From contig JAPWFG010000063.1 of the NCBI GenBank assembly GCA_028015205.1, positions 61,001-125,000 on the forward strand: a stretch of 64,000 nucleotides of DNA, given 5' to 3'. The stretch is from Mytilisepta virgata (Eukaryota; Mollusca; Bivalvia; Mytilida; Mytilidae). Positions 1 to 12,580 of this stretch are shown here, piece after piece (positions within the stretch are counted from its first letter, which is position 1; every line of letters starts with the position of its first letter). A program made the translations under genes and the position numbers. The notes below the pieces were generated by a model. The model did not search any database. It had not been told where the DNA came from and was given only the letters and a program-made list of their open reading frames with translations.

Positions 1-1249
1 CAGAATACAGCCAAATGTTCTCGTAATAATACCTAAGGTTAATCGAAAACGTCATGTTTAAATTGACTTAAACCCTAACTCTAACCCTAACCCTAACCTT
101 AACTCTAACTTTAAACCTAACCCACTGAAAAATCTTTAACCTTAAATAACCTTCAGTATTCCCCTAGGCTAAACCTTTCAGAATACAGCCAATTGTTCTC
201 GTAATAATACCTAAGGTTAACCGAAAACGTCATGTTTAAATTGACTTTAACCCTAACCCTAACCCTAACATTAACTCTAACCTTATCCCACTGCAAAATC
301 TTTAACCTTAAATAACCTTCAGTATTCTCTTAGGCTATACCTTTCAGAATACAGCCAAATGTTCTCGTAATAATACCTAAGGTTAATCGAAAACGTCATG
401 TTTAAATTGACTTTAACCTTAACCCTAACCCTAACCTTAACTCTAACCTTAACCCTATCCCACTGCAAAATCTTTAACGTTAAATAACCTTCAGTATTCT
501 CCTAGGCTAAACCTTTCAGAATACAACCAAATGTTCTCGTATTAATACCTAAGGTTAATCGAAAACGTCATGTTCAAATTGACTTTAACCCTAACCCTAA
601 CCCTAACCTTAACTCTAAACTTAACCCTAACCCACTGCAAAATCTTTAACCTTAAATAACCTTCAGTATTTTCCTAGGCTGAACCTTTCAGAATGCAGCC
701 AAATGTTCTCGTAATAATACCTAAGGTTCATCGAAAACCTCATGTTTAAATTGACTTTGACCCTAACCATAACCCTTACCTTAACATTAACTCTAACCTT
801 TACCCATAGCAAAATCTTTAACCTTAAATAACCTTCAGTATTCTCCTAGGCTAAATCTTTCAGAATACAGCCAAATGTTCTCGTAATAATACCTAAAGTT
901 AATCTAAAACGTCATGTTTGAATTGACTTTAACCCAAACCCTAACCTTAACTCTAACCTTAAACCTAACCAACTGCAAAATCTTTAACCTTAAATAACCT
1001 TCAGTATTCTCCTAGGCTAAACCTTTCAGAATACAGCCAAATGTTCTCGTAATAATACCTAACGTTAATCGCAAACGTCATGTTTAAATTGACTTTAACC
1101 TTAACCCTAACCCTCACCTTAACTCTAACCTTAACCCTAACCCACTGCAAAATCTTTAACTTTAAATAACCTTCAGTATTCTCCTAGGCTAAACCTTTCA
1201 GAATACAGCCAAATGTTCTCGTAATAATACCTAAGGTTAATCAAAAACG

Positions 1250-2440
1250 TCTTGTTTAAATTGACTCTAACCCTAACCCTAAACCTAACCCTAAACCTAA
1301 CCCTAACCCTAATCTTAACTCTAACCTTAAGCTCAACCCACTGCAAAATCTTTAACCTTAAATAACCTTCAGTATTCTTTTAGGCTAAACCTTTCAGAAT
1401 ACAGTCAAATAATCTCGTCAGAATACCTAAGGTTAATCGAAAACGTCATGTTTAAATTGACTTTAACCCTAACCCTAACCCTAACCCTAACCTTAACTCT
1501 AACTTTAACCCTAACTCACTGCAAAAACTTTAACCTTAAATAACCTTCAGTATTCTCCTAGGCTAAACCTTTCAGAATACAGCTAAATGTTCTCGTAATA
1601 ATACCTAAGGTTAATCGAAAACGTCATGTTTAAATTTACTTTAACCCTAACCCTAACCCTAACCTTAACTCTAACCTTAACCCTAACCCACTGCAAAATC
1701 TTTAACCTTAAATAACCTTCAGTATTCTCCTAGGCTAAACCTTTCAGAATACAGCCAAATGTTCTCGTAATAATACCTAAGGTTAATTGAAAACGTCATG
1801 TTTAAATTGACTTTAACCCTATTGCTAACTCTAACCTTAACCTTAACTCGAACTTTAACCCTAACGAACTGCAAAATCTTTAACCTTAAATAACCTTCAG
1901 TATTCTCCTAGGCTGAAACTTTCAGAATACAGCCAAATGTTCTCGTAATAATACCTAAGGTTAATCGAAAACGTCCCTAAACCTAACCCTAAACCTAACC
2001 CTAACCCTAATCTTAACTCTAACCTTAAGCTCAACCCACTGCAAAATCTTTAACCTTAAATAACCTTCAGTATTCTTTTAGGCTAAACCTTTCAGAATAC
2101 AGTCAAATAATCTCGTCAGAATACCTAAGGTTAATCGAAAACGTCATGTTTAAATTGACTTTAACCCTAACCCTAACCCTAACCCTAACCTTAACTCTAA
2201 TTTTAACCCTAACTCACTGCAAAAACTTTAACCTTAAATAACCTTCAGTATTCTCCTAGGCTAAACCTTTCAGAATACAGCTAAATGTTCTCGTAATAAT
2301 ACCTAAGGTTAATCGAAAACGTCATGTTTAAATTGACTTTAACCTTAACCCTAACCCTAACCTTAACTCTAACCTTAACCCTATCCCACTGCAAAATCTT
2401 TAACGTTAAATAAACTTCAGTATTCTCCTAGGCTAAACCT
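1250..2440 (+). repeat. 698-bp tandem higher-order duplication, second copy with a 26-bp deletion
   Basis: A four-unit block is repeated at an offset of 698 bp: unit starts 1395 and 1573 correspond to 2093 and 2271. Both copies share rare variants (AAGCTCAACCC, TTCTTTTAGGC, CAGTCAAATAATCTCG, ACTCACTGCAAAAACTT). At about 1977 the second copy lacks ~26 bp (the end of the core and the first hexamers), so ACGTC runs straight into CCCTAAACC. Its unit is 170 bp against 196 bp in the first copy. Confidence 0.85.
1573..1744 (+). repeat. Representative 172-bp unit of the telomere-like satellite
   Basis: This unit shows the anatomy clearly. It opens with CAGAATACAG, then carries TTCTCGTAATAATACC, the partly palindromic CCTAAGG, TCGAAAACGTCATG and TTTAAATT. 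Next come three CCCTAA hexamers, then CCTTAA, CTCTAA, CCTTAA and CCCTAA in that order, then CACTGCAAAATC, AACCTTAAATAACC and the AvrII-type palindrome CCTAGG. The three CpG dinucleotides (in CTCGTA, ATCGAA and AACGTC) recur at the same places in most units. Confidence 0.93.
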
Positions 2441-5400
2441 TTCAGAATACAACCAAATGTTCTCGTAATAATACCTAAGGTTAATCGAAAACGTCATGTT
2501 CAAATTGACTTTAACCCTAACCCTAACCCTAACCTTAACTCTAAACTTAACCCTAACCCACTGCAAAATCTTTAACCTTAAATAACCTTCAGTATTCTCC
2601 TAGGCTGAACCTTTCAGAATACAGCCAAATGTTCTCGTAATAATACCTAAGGTTAATCAAAAACGACAGGTTTAAATAGACTTTAACCCTAAACCTAACC
2701 CTAACCCTAACCTTAACTCTAACCTTAACCCCAACCCACTGCAAAATCTTTAACCTTAAATAACCTTCAGTATTCCCCTAGGCTAAATCTTTCAGAATAC
2801 AGCTAAATGTTCTCGTAATAATACCTAAAGTTAATCTAAAACGTCATGTTTGAATTGACTTTAACCCAAACCCTAACCTTAACTCTAACCTTAAACCTAA
2901 CCAACTGCAAAATCTTTACTCTTAAATAACCTTCAGTATTCTCGTAGGCTAAACCTTTCAGAATACAGCTAAATGTTCTCGTAATAATACCTAAGGTTAA
3001 TCGAAAACGTCATGTTTAAATTGACTTTAACCCTAAACCTAACCCTAACCCTAATCTTAACTCTAACCTTAAGCTCAACCCACTGCAAAATCTTTAAACT
3101 TAAATAACCTTCAGTATTCTTTTAGGCTAAACCTTTCAGAATACAGTCAAATAATCTCGTCATAATACCTAAGGTTAATCGAAAACGTCATGTTTAAATT
3201 GACTTTAACCCTAACCTCAACCCTAACCCTAACCTTAACTCTAATTTTAACCCTAACTCACTGCAAACACTTTAACCTTAAATAACCTTCAGTATTCTCC
3301 TAGGCTAAACCTTTCAGAATACAGCTAAATGTTCTCGTAATAATACCTAAGGTTACTCGAAAACGTCATGTTTAAATTGACTTTAACCCTAACCTCAACC
3401 CTAACCCTAACCTTAACTCTAATTTTAACCCTAACTCACTGCAAAAACTTTAACCTTAAATAACCTTCAGTATTCTCCTAGGCTAAACCTTTCAGAATAC
3501 AGCCAAATATTCTCGTAATAATACCTAAGGTTAATCGAAAACGCCATATTTAGATTGACTTGAACACTAACTTTAACCCTTACCCTAACCTTAACTCTAA
3601 CCTTAACCCTAACTCACTGCAAAATCTTCAACCTTAAATAACCTTCAGTATTCTCCTAGGCTATACCTTTCAGAATACAGCCAAATATTCTCGTAACACT
3701 ACCTAAGGTTAATCGAAAACGTCATATTTAAATTGACTTTAACACTAACTTTAACCTTTACCCTAACCTTAACTCTAACCGTAACCCTAACCCACTGCAA
3801 AATCTTTAACCTTAAATAACCTTCAGTATTCTCCTAGGCTATACCTTTCAGAATACAGCCAAATATTCTCGTAATAATACCTAAGGTTAATCGAAAACGT
3901 CATATTTAAATTGACTTTAACACTAACTTTAACCCTTACCCTAACCTTAACTCTAACTTTAACCCTAACCCACTGCAAAACCTTTAACCTTAAATAACCT
4001 TCAGTATTCTCCTAGGCAAAACCTTTCAGAATACAGCCAAATGTTCTCGTAATAATACCTAAGGTTAATCGAAAACGTCATGTTCAAATTGACTTTAACC
4101 CTAACCCTAATCCTAACCTTAACTCTAACCTTAACCCTAACCCACTGCAAAATCTTTAACCTTAAATAACCTTCAGTATTTTCCTAGGCTGAACCTTTCA
4201 GAATACAGCCAAATGTTCTCGTAATAATACCTAAGGTTAATCAAAAACGACAGGTTTAAATTGACTTTAACCCTAAACCTAACCCTCACCCTAACATTAA
4301 CTCTAACCTTTACCCACTGCAAAATCTTTAACCTTAAATAACCTTCAGTATTCTCTTAGGCTAAACCTTTCAGAATACAGCCAAATGTTCTCGTAATAGT
4401 ACCTAAGGTTAATCGAAAACGTCATGTTTTAATTGATTTTAACCTTAACCCTCACCCTAACTTTAACTCTAACCTTAACCCTAACCCACTGCAAAATCTT
4501 TAACCTTAAATAACCTTCAGTATTCCCCTAGGCTAAACCTTTCAGAATACAGCCAAATCTTCTCGTAATAATACTTAAAGTTAATCTAAACTGTCATGTT
4601 TATTTTGACTTTAACCCAAACCCTAACCTTAACTCTAACCTTAAACCTAACCCAATGCAAAATCTTTAACCTTAAATAACCTTCAGTATTCTCCTAGGCT
4701 AAACCTTTCAGAATACAGCCAAATGATCTGGTAATAATACCTAAGGTTAATCGAAAACGTCATATTTAAATTGACTTTAACCCTAACCCTAACCGTAACC
4801 CTAACCTTAACTCTAACCTTAACCCTTACCCAATGCAAAATCTTAAACCTTAAATAACCTTCAATATTCTCCTAGGCTAAACCTTTCAGAATACAGCCAA
4901 ATGTTCTCGTAATAATACCTAAGGTTAATCGAAAACGTCATGTTTAAATTGACGTTAACCCTAACTTTAACCTTAACTCTAACCTTAACCCTACCCCACT
5001 GCAAAATCTTTAACCTTAAATAAACTTCAGTATTCTCCTAGGCTAAACCTTTCAGAATACAGCCAAATGTTCTCGTAATAATACCTAAGGTTAATCAAAA
5101 ACGACAGGTTTAAATTGACTTTAACCCTAAACCTAACCCTAACCCTAACCTTAATTCTAACCTTAACTTTAACCCACTGCAAAATCTTTAACCTTAAAGA
5201 ACCTTCAGTATTCTCCTAGGCTAAACCTTTCAGAATACAGCCAAATGTTCTCGTAATAATACCTAAGGTTAATAGAAAACGTCATGTTTAAATTGAGTTA
5301 ACCCTAATCCTAACCCTAACCCTAACCTTAACTCTAACCTTAACTGTAACCCACTGCAAAATCTTTAACCTTAAATCCCCCTCAGTATTCTCCTAGGCTA

Positions 5401-5980
5401 AACCTTTCAAAATACAGCCAAATGTTCTCGTAATAATACCTAAGGTTAATAGAAAACGTCTTGTTTAAATTGACTTGAACCCTAACCATAACCTTAACTC
5501 TAACCTTCACCCTAACCAACTGCAAAAACTTTAACCTTAAATAACCTTCAGTATTCTCCTAGGCTAAACCTTTCAGAATACAGCCAAATGTTCTCGTAAT
5601 AGTACCTAACGTTAATCGAAAACGTCATGTTTAAATTAAGTTAACCCTAATCCTAACCCTAACCCTAACCTTAACTGTAACCTTAACTCTAACCCACTGC
5701 AAAATCTTTAACCTTAAATCCCTCTCAGTATTCTCCTAGGCTAAACCTTTCAGAATACAGCCAAATGTTCTCGTAATAATACCTAAGGTTAATCGAAAAC
5801 GTCATGTTTAAATTGACTTTAACCCTAACCCTAACCTAACCCTAACCTTAACTCTAAATTTAACCCCAACCCACTGCAAAATCGTTAACCTTAAATACCC
5901 CAAAGTTTTCTCCTAGGCTAAACCTTTCAGAATACAGCCAAATGTTCTCGTAATAATACCTAAGGTTAATCGAAAACGTC

Positions 5981-8765
5981 ATGTTTAAACTGACTTCAAC
6001 CCTAACTCTAACCCTAACCCTAACCTTAACTCTTACTTTAACCCTAACCCACTGCAAAATCTTTAACGTTAAATAACCTTCAGTATTCTCCTAGGCTAAA
6101 CCTTTTCAAAATACAGGCAAATGTTCTCGTAATAATACCTAAGGTTAATCGAAAACGTCATGTTTAAATTGACTTTAAACCTAAGCCTAACCCTAACCCT
6201 AACCTTAATTCTAACTTTAACCCTAACCAACTGCAAAATATTTAACCTTAAATAACCTTCAGTATTCTCCTAGGCTAAACCTTTCAGAATACAGCCAAAT
6301 GTTCTCGTAATAATACCTAAGGTTAATCGAAAACGTCATGTTTAAATTGACTTTAACCCTAACACTAACCATAACCCTAACGTTAACTCTAACTTTAACC
6401 ATAACCAGCTGCAAAATATTTAACCTTAAATAACCTTCAGTATTCTCCTAGGCTAAACCTTTCAGAATACATCCAAATATTCTCGTAATAATACCTAAGG
6501 TTAATCGAAAACGTCATGTTTAAATTGACTTGAACCCTAACCCTAATCCTAACATTAACTCTAACCTTATCCCACTGCAAAATCTTTAACCTTAAATAAC
6601 CTTCAGTATTCCCCTAGGCTAAACCTTTCAGAATACAGCCAAATGTTCTCGTAATAATACCTAAGGTTTATCGAAAACGTCATGTTTAAATTTACTTTAA
6701 CCTTAACCCTAACCCTAACCTTAACTCTAACCTTAACCCTATCCCACTGCAAAATCTTTAACGTTAAATAACCTTCAGTATTCTCGTAGGCGAAACCTTT
6801 CAGAATACAACCAAATGTTCTCGTAATAATACCTAAGGTTAATCGAAAACGTCCTGGTCAAATTGACTTAAACCCTAACCCTAACCCTAACCTTAACTCT
6901 AAACACAAAATCTTTAACCTTAAATAACCTTCAGTATTCTCCTAGGCTGAACCTTTCAGAATACAACCAAATTTTCTCGTAATAATACCTAAGGTTAATC
7001 GAAAACGTCATGTTTAAATTGACTTTAACCTTAACCCTAACCCTAACCTTAACTCTAACCTTAACCCTTTCCCACTGCAAAATCTTTAACGTTAAATAAC
7101 GTTCAGTATTCTCCTAGGCTAAACCTTTCAGAATACAACCAAATGTTGTCGTAATAATACCTAAGGTTAATCGAAAACGTCATGGTCAAATTGACTTAAA
7201 TCCTAACCCTAACCCTAACCTTAACTCTAAACTTAACCCTAACCCACTGCAAAATCTTTAACCTTAAATAACCTTCAGTATTCTCCTAGGCTAAACCTTT
7301 CAGAATACACCCAAATTTTCTCGTAATAATACCTAAGGTTAATCGAAAACGTCATGTTTAAATTGATTTTAACCCTAACCCTAACCCTAACATTAACTCT
7401 AACCTTAACCCTAACCAACTGCAAAATCTTCAACCTTGAATAACCTGCAGTATTTTCCTAGGGTGAACCTTTCAGAATACAGCCAAATGTTCTCGTAAAA
7501 ATACCTAAGGTTAACCAAAAACGACAGGTTTAAATTGACTTTAACCCTAAACCTAACCCTAACTCTAACCTTAACTCTAACCTTAACCCTAAACCACTGC
7601 AAAATCTTTAACCTTAAATAACCTTCAGTATTCTCCGTGGCTAAACCTTTCAGAATACAGCCAAATGTTCTCGTAATAATACCTAAGGTTAATCGAAAAC
7701 CTCATGTTTAAATTGACTTTAACCCTAACCAAAACCTTAACCTTAACGTTAACTCTAACCTTTACCCACTGCAAAATCTTTAACCTTAAATAACCTTCAG
7801 TATTCCCCTAGGCTAAATCTTTAAGAATACAGCCAAATGTTCTCGTAATAATACATAAAGTTAATCTAAAACGTCATGTTTGAATTGACTTTAACCCAAA
7901 CCCTAACCTTAACTCTAACCTTCACCCTAACCAACTGCAAAATCTTTAACCTTAAATAACCTTCAGTATTCTCCTAGGCTAAACCTTTCAGAATACAGCT
8001 AAATGTTCTCGTAATAATACCTAAGGTTAATCGAAAACGTCTTGTTTAAATTGACTCTAACCCTAACCCTAAACCTAACCCTAAACCTAACCCTAACCCT
8101 AATCTTAACTCTAACCTTAAGCTCAACCCACTGCAAAATCTTTAACCTTAAATAACCTTCAGTATTCTTTTAGGCTAAACCTTTCAGAATACAGTCAAAT
8201 AATCTCGTCATAATACCTAAGGTTAATCGAAAACGTCATGTTTAAATTGACTTTAACCCTAACCCTAACCCTAACCCTAACCTTAACTCTAATTTTAACC
8301 CTAACTCACTGCAAAAACTTTAACCTTAAATAACCTTCAGTATTCTCCTAGGCTAAACCTTTCAGAATACAGCTAAATGTTCTCGTAATAATACCTAAGG
8401 TTAATCGAAAACGTCATGTTTAAATTGACTTTAACCCTAACCCTAACCCTAACCTTAACTCTAACCTTAACCCTAACCCACTGCAAAATCTTTAACCTTA
8501 AATAACCTTCAGTATTCTCCTAGGCTAAACCTTTCAGAATACAGCCAAATGTTCTCGTAATAATACCTAAGGTTAATCGAAAACGTCATGTTTAAATTGA
8601 TTTTAACCCTATTGCTAACTCTAACCTTAACCTTAACTCTAACTTTAACCCTAACTCACTGCAAAATCTTTAACCTTAAATAACCTTCAGTATTCTCCTA
8701 GGCTAAACCTTTCAGAATACAGCCAAGTGTTCTCGTAATAATACCTAAGGTTAATCGAAAACGTC
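5981..8765 (+). repeat. 2,785-bp higher-order repeat, copy 1
   Basis: Landmarks here recur exactly 2,785 bp downstream. The TTTAAACTGACTTC variant is at 5981 and 8766. A unit shortened to 156 bp starts at 6801 and 9586. The variant CAGAATACACCC is at 7301 and 10086. The CTTGTTTAAATTGACTC variant is at 8041 and 10826. The shared 16-bp net deletion (TCTAAACACAAAATC near 6905 and 9690) is strong evidence of common descent. Copy 2 follows immediately, so this is a tandem segmental duplication of about 16 satellite units. Confidence 0.9.
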
Positions 8766-11060
8766 ATGTTTAAACTGACTTCAACCCTAACTCTAACCCT
8801 AACCTTAACCTTAACTCTTACTTTAACCCTAACCCACTGCAAAATCTTTAAACTTAAATAACCTTCAGTATTCTCCTAGGCTAAACCTTTTCAAAATACA
8901 GGCAAATGTTCTCGTAATAATACCTAAGGTTAATCGAAAACGTCATGTTTAAATTGACTTTAAACCTAACCCTAACCCTAACCCTAACCTTAATTCTAAC
9001 TTTAACCCTAACCAACTGCAAAATATTTAACCTTAAATAACCTTCAGTATTCTCCTAGGCTAAACCTTTCAGAATACAGCCAAATGTTCTCGTAATAATA
9101 CCTAAGGTTAATCGAAAACGTCATGTTTAAATTGACTTTAACCCTAACACTAACCATAACCCTAACGTTAACTCTAACTTTAACCATAACCAGCTGCAAA
9201 ATATTTAACCTTAAATAACCTTCAGTATTCTCCTAGGCTAAACCTTTCAGAATACATCCAAATATTCTCGTAATAATACCTAAGGTTAATCGAAAACGTC
9301 ATGTTTAAATTGACTTGAACCCTAACCCTAATCCTAACATTAACTCTAACCTTATCCCACTGCAAAATCTTTAACCTTAAATAACCTTCAGTATTCCCCT
9401 AGGCTAAACCTTTCAAAATACAGCCAAATGTTCTCGTAATAATACCTAAGGTTTATCGAAAACGTCATGTTTAAATTTACTTTAACCTTAACCCTAACCC
9501 TAACCTCAACTCTAACCTTAACCCTATCCCACTGCAAAATCTTTAACGTTAAATAACCTTCAGTATTCTCGTAGGCGAAACCTTTCAGAATACAACCAAA
9601 TGTTCTCGTAATAATACCTAAGGTTAATCGAAAACGTCCTGGTCAAATTGACTTAAACCCTAACCCTAACCCTAACCTTAACTCTAAACACAAAATCTTT
9701 AACCTTAAATAACCTTCAGTATTCTCCTAGGCTGAACCTTTCAGAATACAACCAAATGTTCTCGTAATAATACCTAAGGTTAATCGAAAACGTCATGTTT
9801 AAATTGACTTTAACCTTAACCCTAACCCTAACCTTAACTCTAACCTTAACCCTTTCCCACTGCAAAATCTTTAACGTTAAATAACGTTCAGTATTCTCCT
9901 AGGCTAAACCTTTCAGAATACAACCAAATGTTGTCGTAATAATACCTAAGGTTAATCGAAAACGTCATGGTCAAATTGACTTAAATCCTAACCCTAACCC
10001 TAACCTTAACTCTAAACTTAACCCTAACCCACTGCAAAATCTTTAACCTTAAATAACCTTCAGTATTCTCCTAGGCTAAACCTTTCAGAATACACCCAAA
10101 TTTTCTCGTAATAATACCTAAGGTTAATCGAAAACGTCATGTTTAAATTGATTTTAACCCTAACCCTAACCCTAACATTAACTCTAACCTTAACCCTAAC
10201 CAACTGCAAAATCTTCAACCTTGAATAACCTGCAGTATTTTCCTAGGGTGAACCTTTCAGAATACAGCCAAATGTTCTCGTAAAAATACCTAAGGTTAAT
10301 CAAAAACGACAGGTTTAAATTGACTTTAACCCTAAACCTAACCCTAACCCTAACCTTAACTCTAACCTTAACCCTAAACCACTGCAAAATCTTTAACCTT
10401 AAATAACCTTCAGTATTCTCCGTGGCTAAACCTTTCAGAATACAGCCAAATGTTCTCGTAATAATACCTAAGGTTAATCGAAAACTTCATGTTTAAATTG
10501 ACTTTGACCCTAACCAAAACCTTAACCTTAACGTTAACTCTAACCTTTACCCACTGCAAAATCTTTAACCTTAAATAACCTTCAGTATTCCCCTAGGCTA
10601 AATCTTTCAGAATACAGCCAAATGTTCTCGTAATAATACATAAAGTTAATCTAAAACGTCATGTTTGAATTGACTTTAACCCAAACCCTAATCTTAACTC
10701 TAACCTTCACCCTAACCAACTGCAAAATCTTTAACCTTAAATAACCTTCAGTATTCTACTAGGCTAAACCTTTCAGAATACAGCTAAATGTTCTCGTAAT
10801 AATACCTAAGGTTGATCGAAAACGTCTTGTTTAAATTGACTCTAACCCTAACCCTAAACCTAACCCTAAACCTAACCCTAACCCTAATCTTAACTCTAAC
10901 CTTAAGCTCAACCCACTGCAAAATCTTTAACCTTAAATAACCTTCAGTATTCTTTTAGGCTAAACCTTTCAGAATACAGTCAAATAGTCTCGTCATAATA
11001 CCTAAGGTTAATCGAAAACGTCATGTTTAAATTGACTTTAACCCTAACCCTAACCCTAAC
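8766..11060 (+). repeat. 2,785-bp higher-order repeat, copy 2 (partial)
   Basis: The second copy of the preceding block is nearly colinear to about 11,060. There it loses one CCCTAA hexamer relative to copy 1, and further on the two diverge in their telomeric tract variants. Very few single-base differences are visible between the copies, so the duplication looks recent compared with the divergence between neighbouring units. Confidence 0.85.
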
Positions 11061-12580
11061 CTTAACTCTAATTTTAACCCGAACTCACTGCAAAAACTTT
11101 AACCTTAAATAACCTTCAGTATTCTCCTAGGCTAAACCTTTCAGAATACAGCTAAATGTTCTCGTAATAATACCTAAGGTTAATCGAAAACGTCATGTTT
11201 AAATTGACTTTAACCCTAACCCTAACCCTAACCTGAACTCTAACCTTAACCCTTTCCCACTGCAAAATCTTTAACGTTAAATAACCTTCAGTATTCTCCT
11301 AGGCTAAAACTTTCAGAATACAACCAAATGATCTCGTAATAATACCTAAGACAAATCGAAAACGTCATGGTCAAATTGACTTAAACCCTAACCCTAACCC
11401 TAACCTTAACTCTAACCTTAACCCTAACCAACTGCAAAATATTTGACCTTAAATAACCTTCAGTATTCTCCTAGGCTAAACCTTTCAGAATACAGCCAAA
11501 TGTTCTCGTAATAATACCTAAGGTTAATCGAAAACGTCATGTTTAAATTGACTTTAACCCTAAACCTAACCCTAACCCTAGCCTTAACTCTAACCTTAAC
11601 CCCAACCCACTGCAAAATCTTTAACCTTAAATAACCTTCAGCATTCTCCTAGGCTAAACCTTTCAGAATACAGCCAAATGTTCTCGTAATAATACCTAAG
11701 GTTAATCGAAAACGTCATGTTTAAATTGAGTTAACCCTAATCCTAACCCTAACCCTACCTTAACTCTAACCCACTGCAAAATCTTCAACCTTAAATCCCC
11801 CTCAGTATTCTCCTAGGCTAAACCTTTTAGAATACAGCCAAATGTTCTCGTAATAATACCTAAGATTAATCGAAAACGTCATGTTTAAATTGACTTTAAC
11901 CTTAACCCTAACCCTAAACTTAGCTCTAACCTTAACCCTAACCCACTGCAAAATCTTTAACGTTAAATAAATTTCAGTATTCTCCTAGGCTAAACCTTTC
12001 AAAATACAGCCAAAGGTTCTCGTAATAATACCTAAGGTTAATCGAAAACGTCATGTTTAAATTGACTTTAACCCTAACCCTAACCCTAACCCTAATCTTA
12101 ACTCTAACTTTAACCCTAACCAACTGCAAAATATCTAACCTTAAATAACCTTCAGTATTCTCCTAGGCTAAACCTTTCAGAATACAGCCAAATATTCTCG
12201 TAATAATACCTAAGGTTAATCGAAAACGTCATCTTTAAATTGACTTTAACACTAACCCTAACCCTAACATTAACTCTAACCTTATCCCACTGCAAAATCT
12301 TTAACCTTAAATAACCTTCAGTATTCTCTTAGGCTAAACCTTTTAGAATACAGCCAAATGTTCTCGTAATAATACCTAAGATTAATCGAAAACGTCATGT
12401 TTAAATTGACTTTAACCTTAACCCTAACCCTAAACTTAGCTCTAACCTTAACCCTAACCCACTGCAAAATCTTTAACGTTAAATAAATTTCAGTATTCTC
12501 CTAGGCTAAACCTTTCAAAATACAGCCAAAGGTTCTCGTAATAATACCTAAGGTTAATCGAAAACGTCATGTTTAAATTG
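10323..12580 (+). repeat. 2,258-bp higher-order repeat, copy A
   Basis: Rare variants repeat at +2,258 and then +2,264 bp. CGTGGCTAAACC is at 10421 and 12679, ACCTGAACTC at 11231 and 13495, and GCATTCTCCTAGG at 11641 and 13905. A unit with CTAAGACAAATCG is also shared. The change of offset by 6 bp reflects one hexamer gained in the telomeric tract. A nested 516-bp (three-unit) duplication sits inside it: the TTTTAGAATACAG variant is near 11825 and 12341, and the AAAGGTTCTCG variant is at 12012 and 12528. Confidence 0.85.

Noticed and set aside
5860..10387. Minus-strand frames encoding alternating Val-Arg/Val-Lys runs, plus a similar one at 22918
   Set aside because: These are the TTAGGG-type hexamer tract and adjoining core read in frame; no evidence of a gene.
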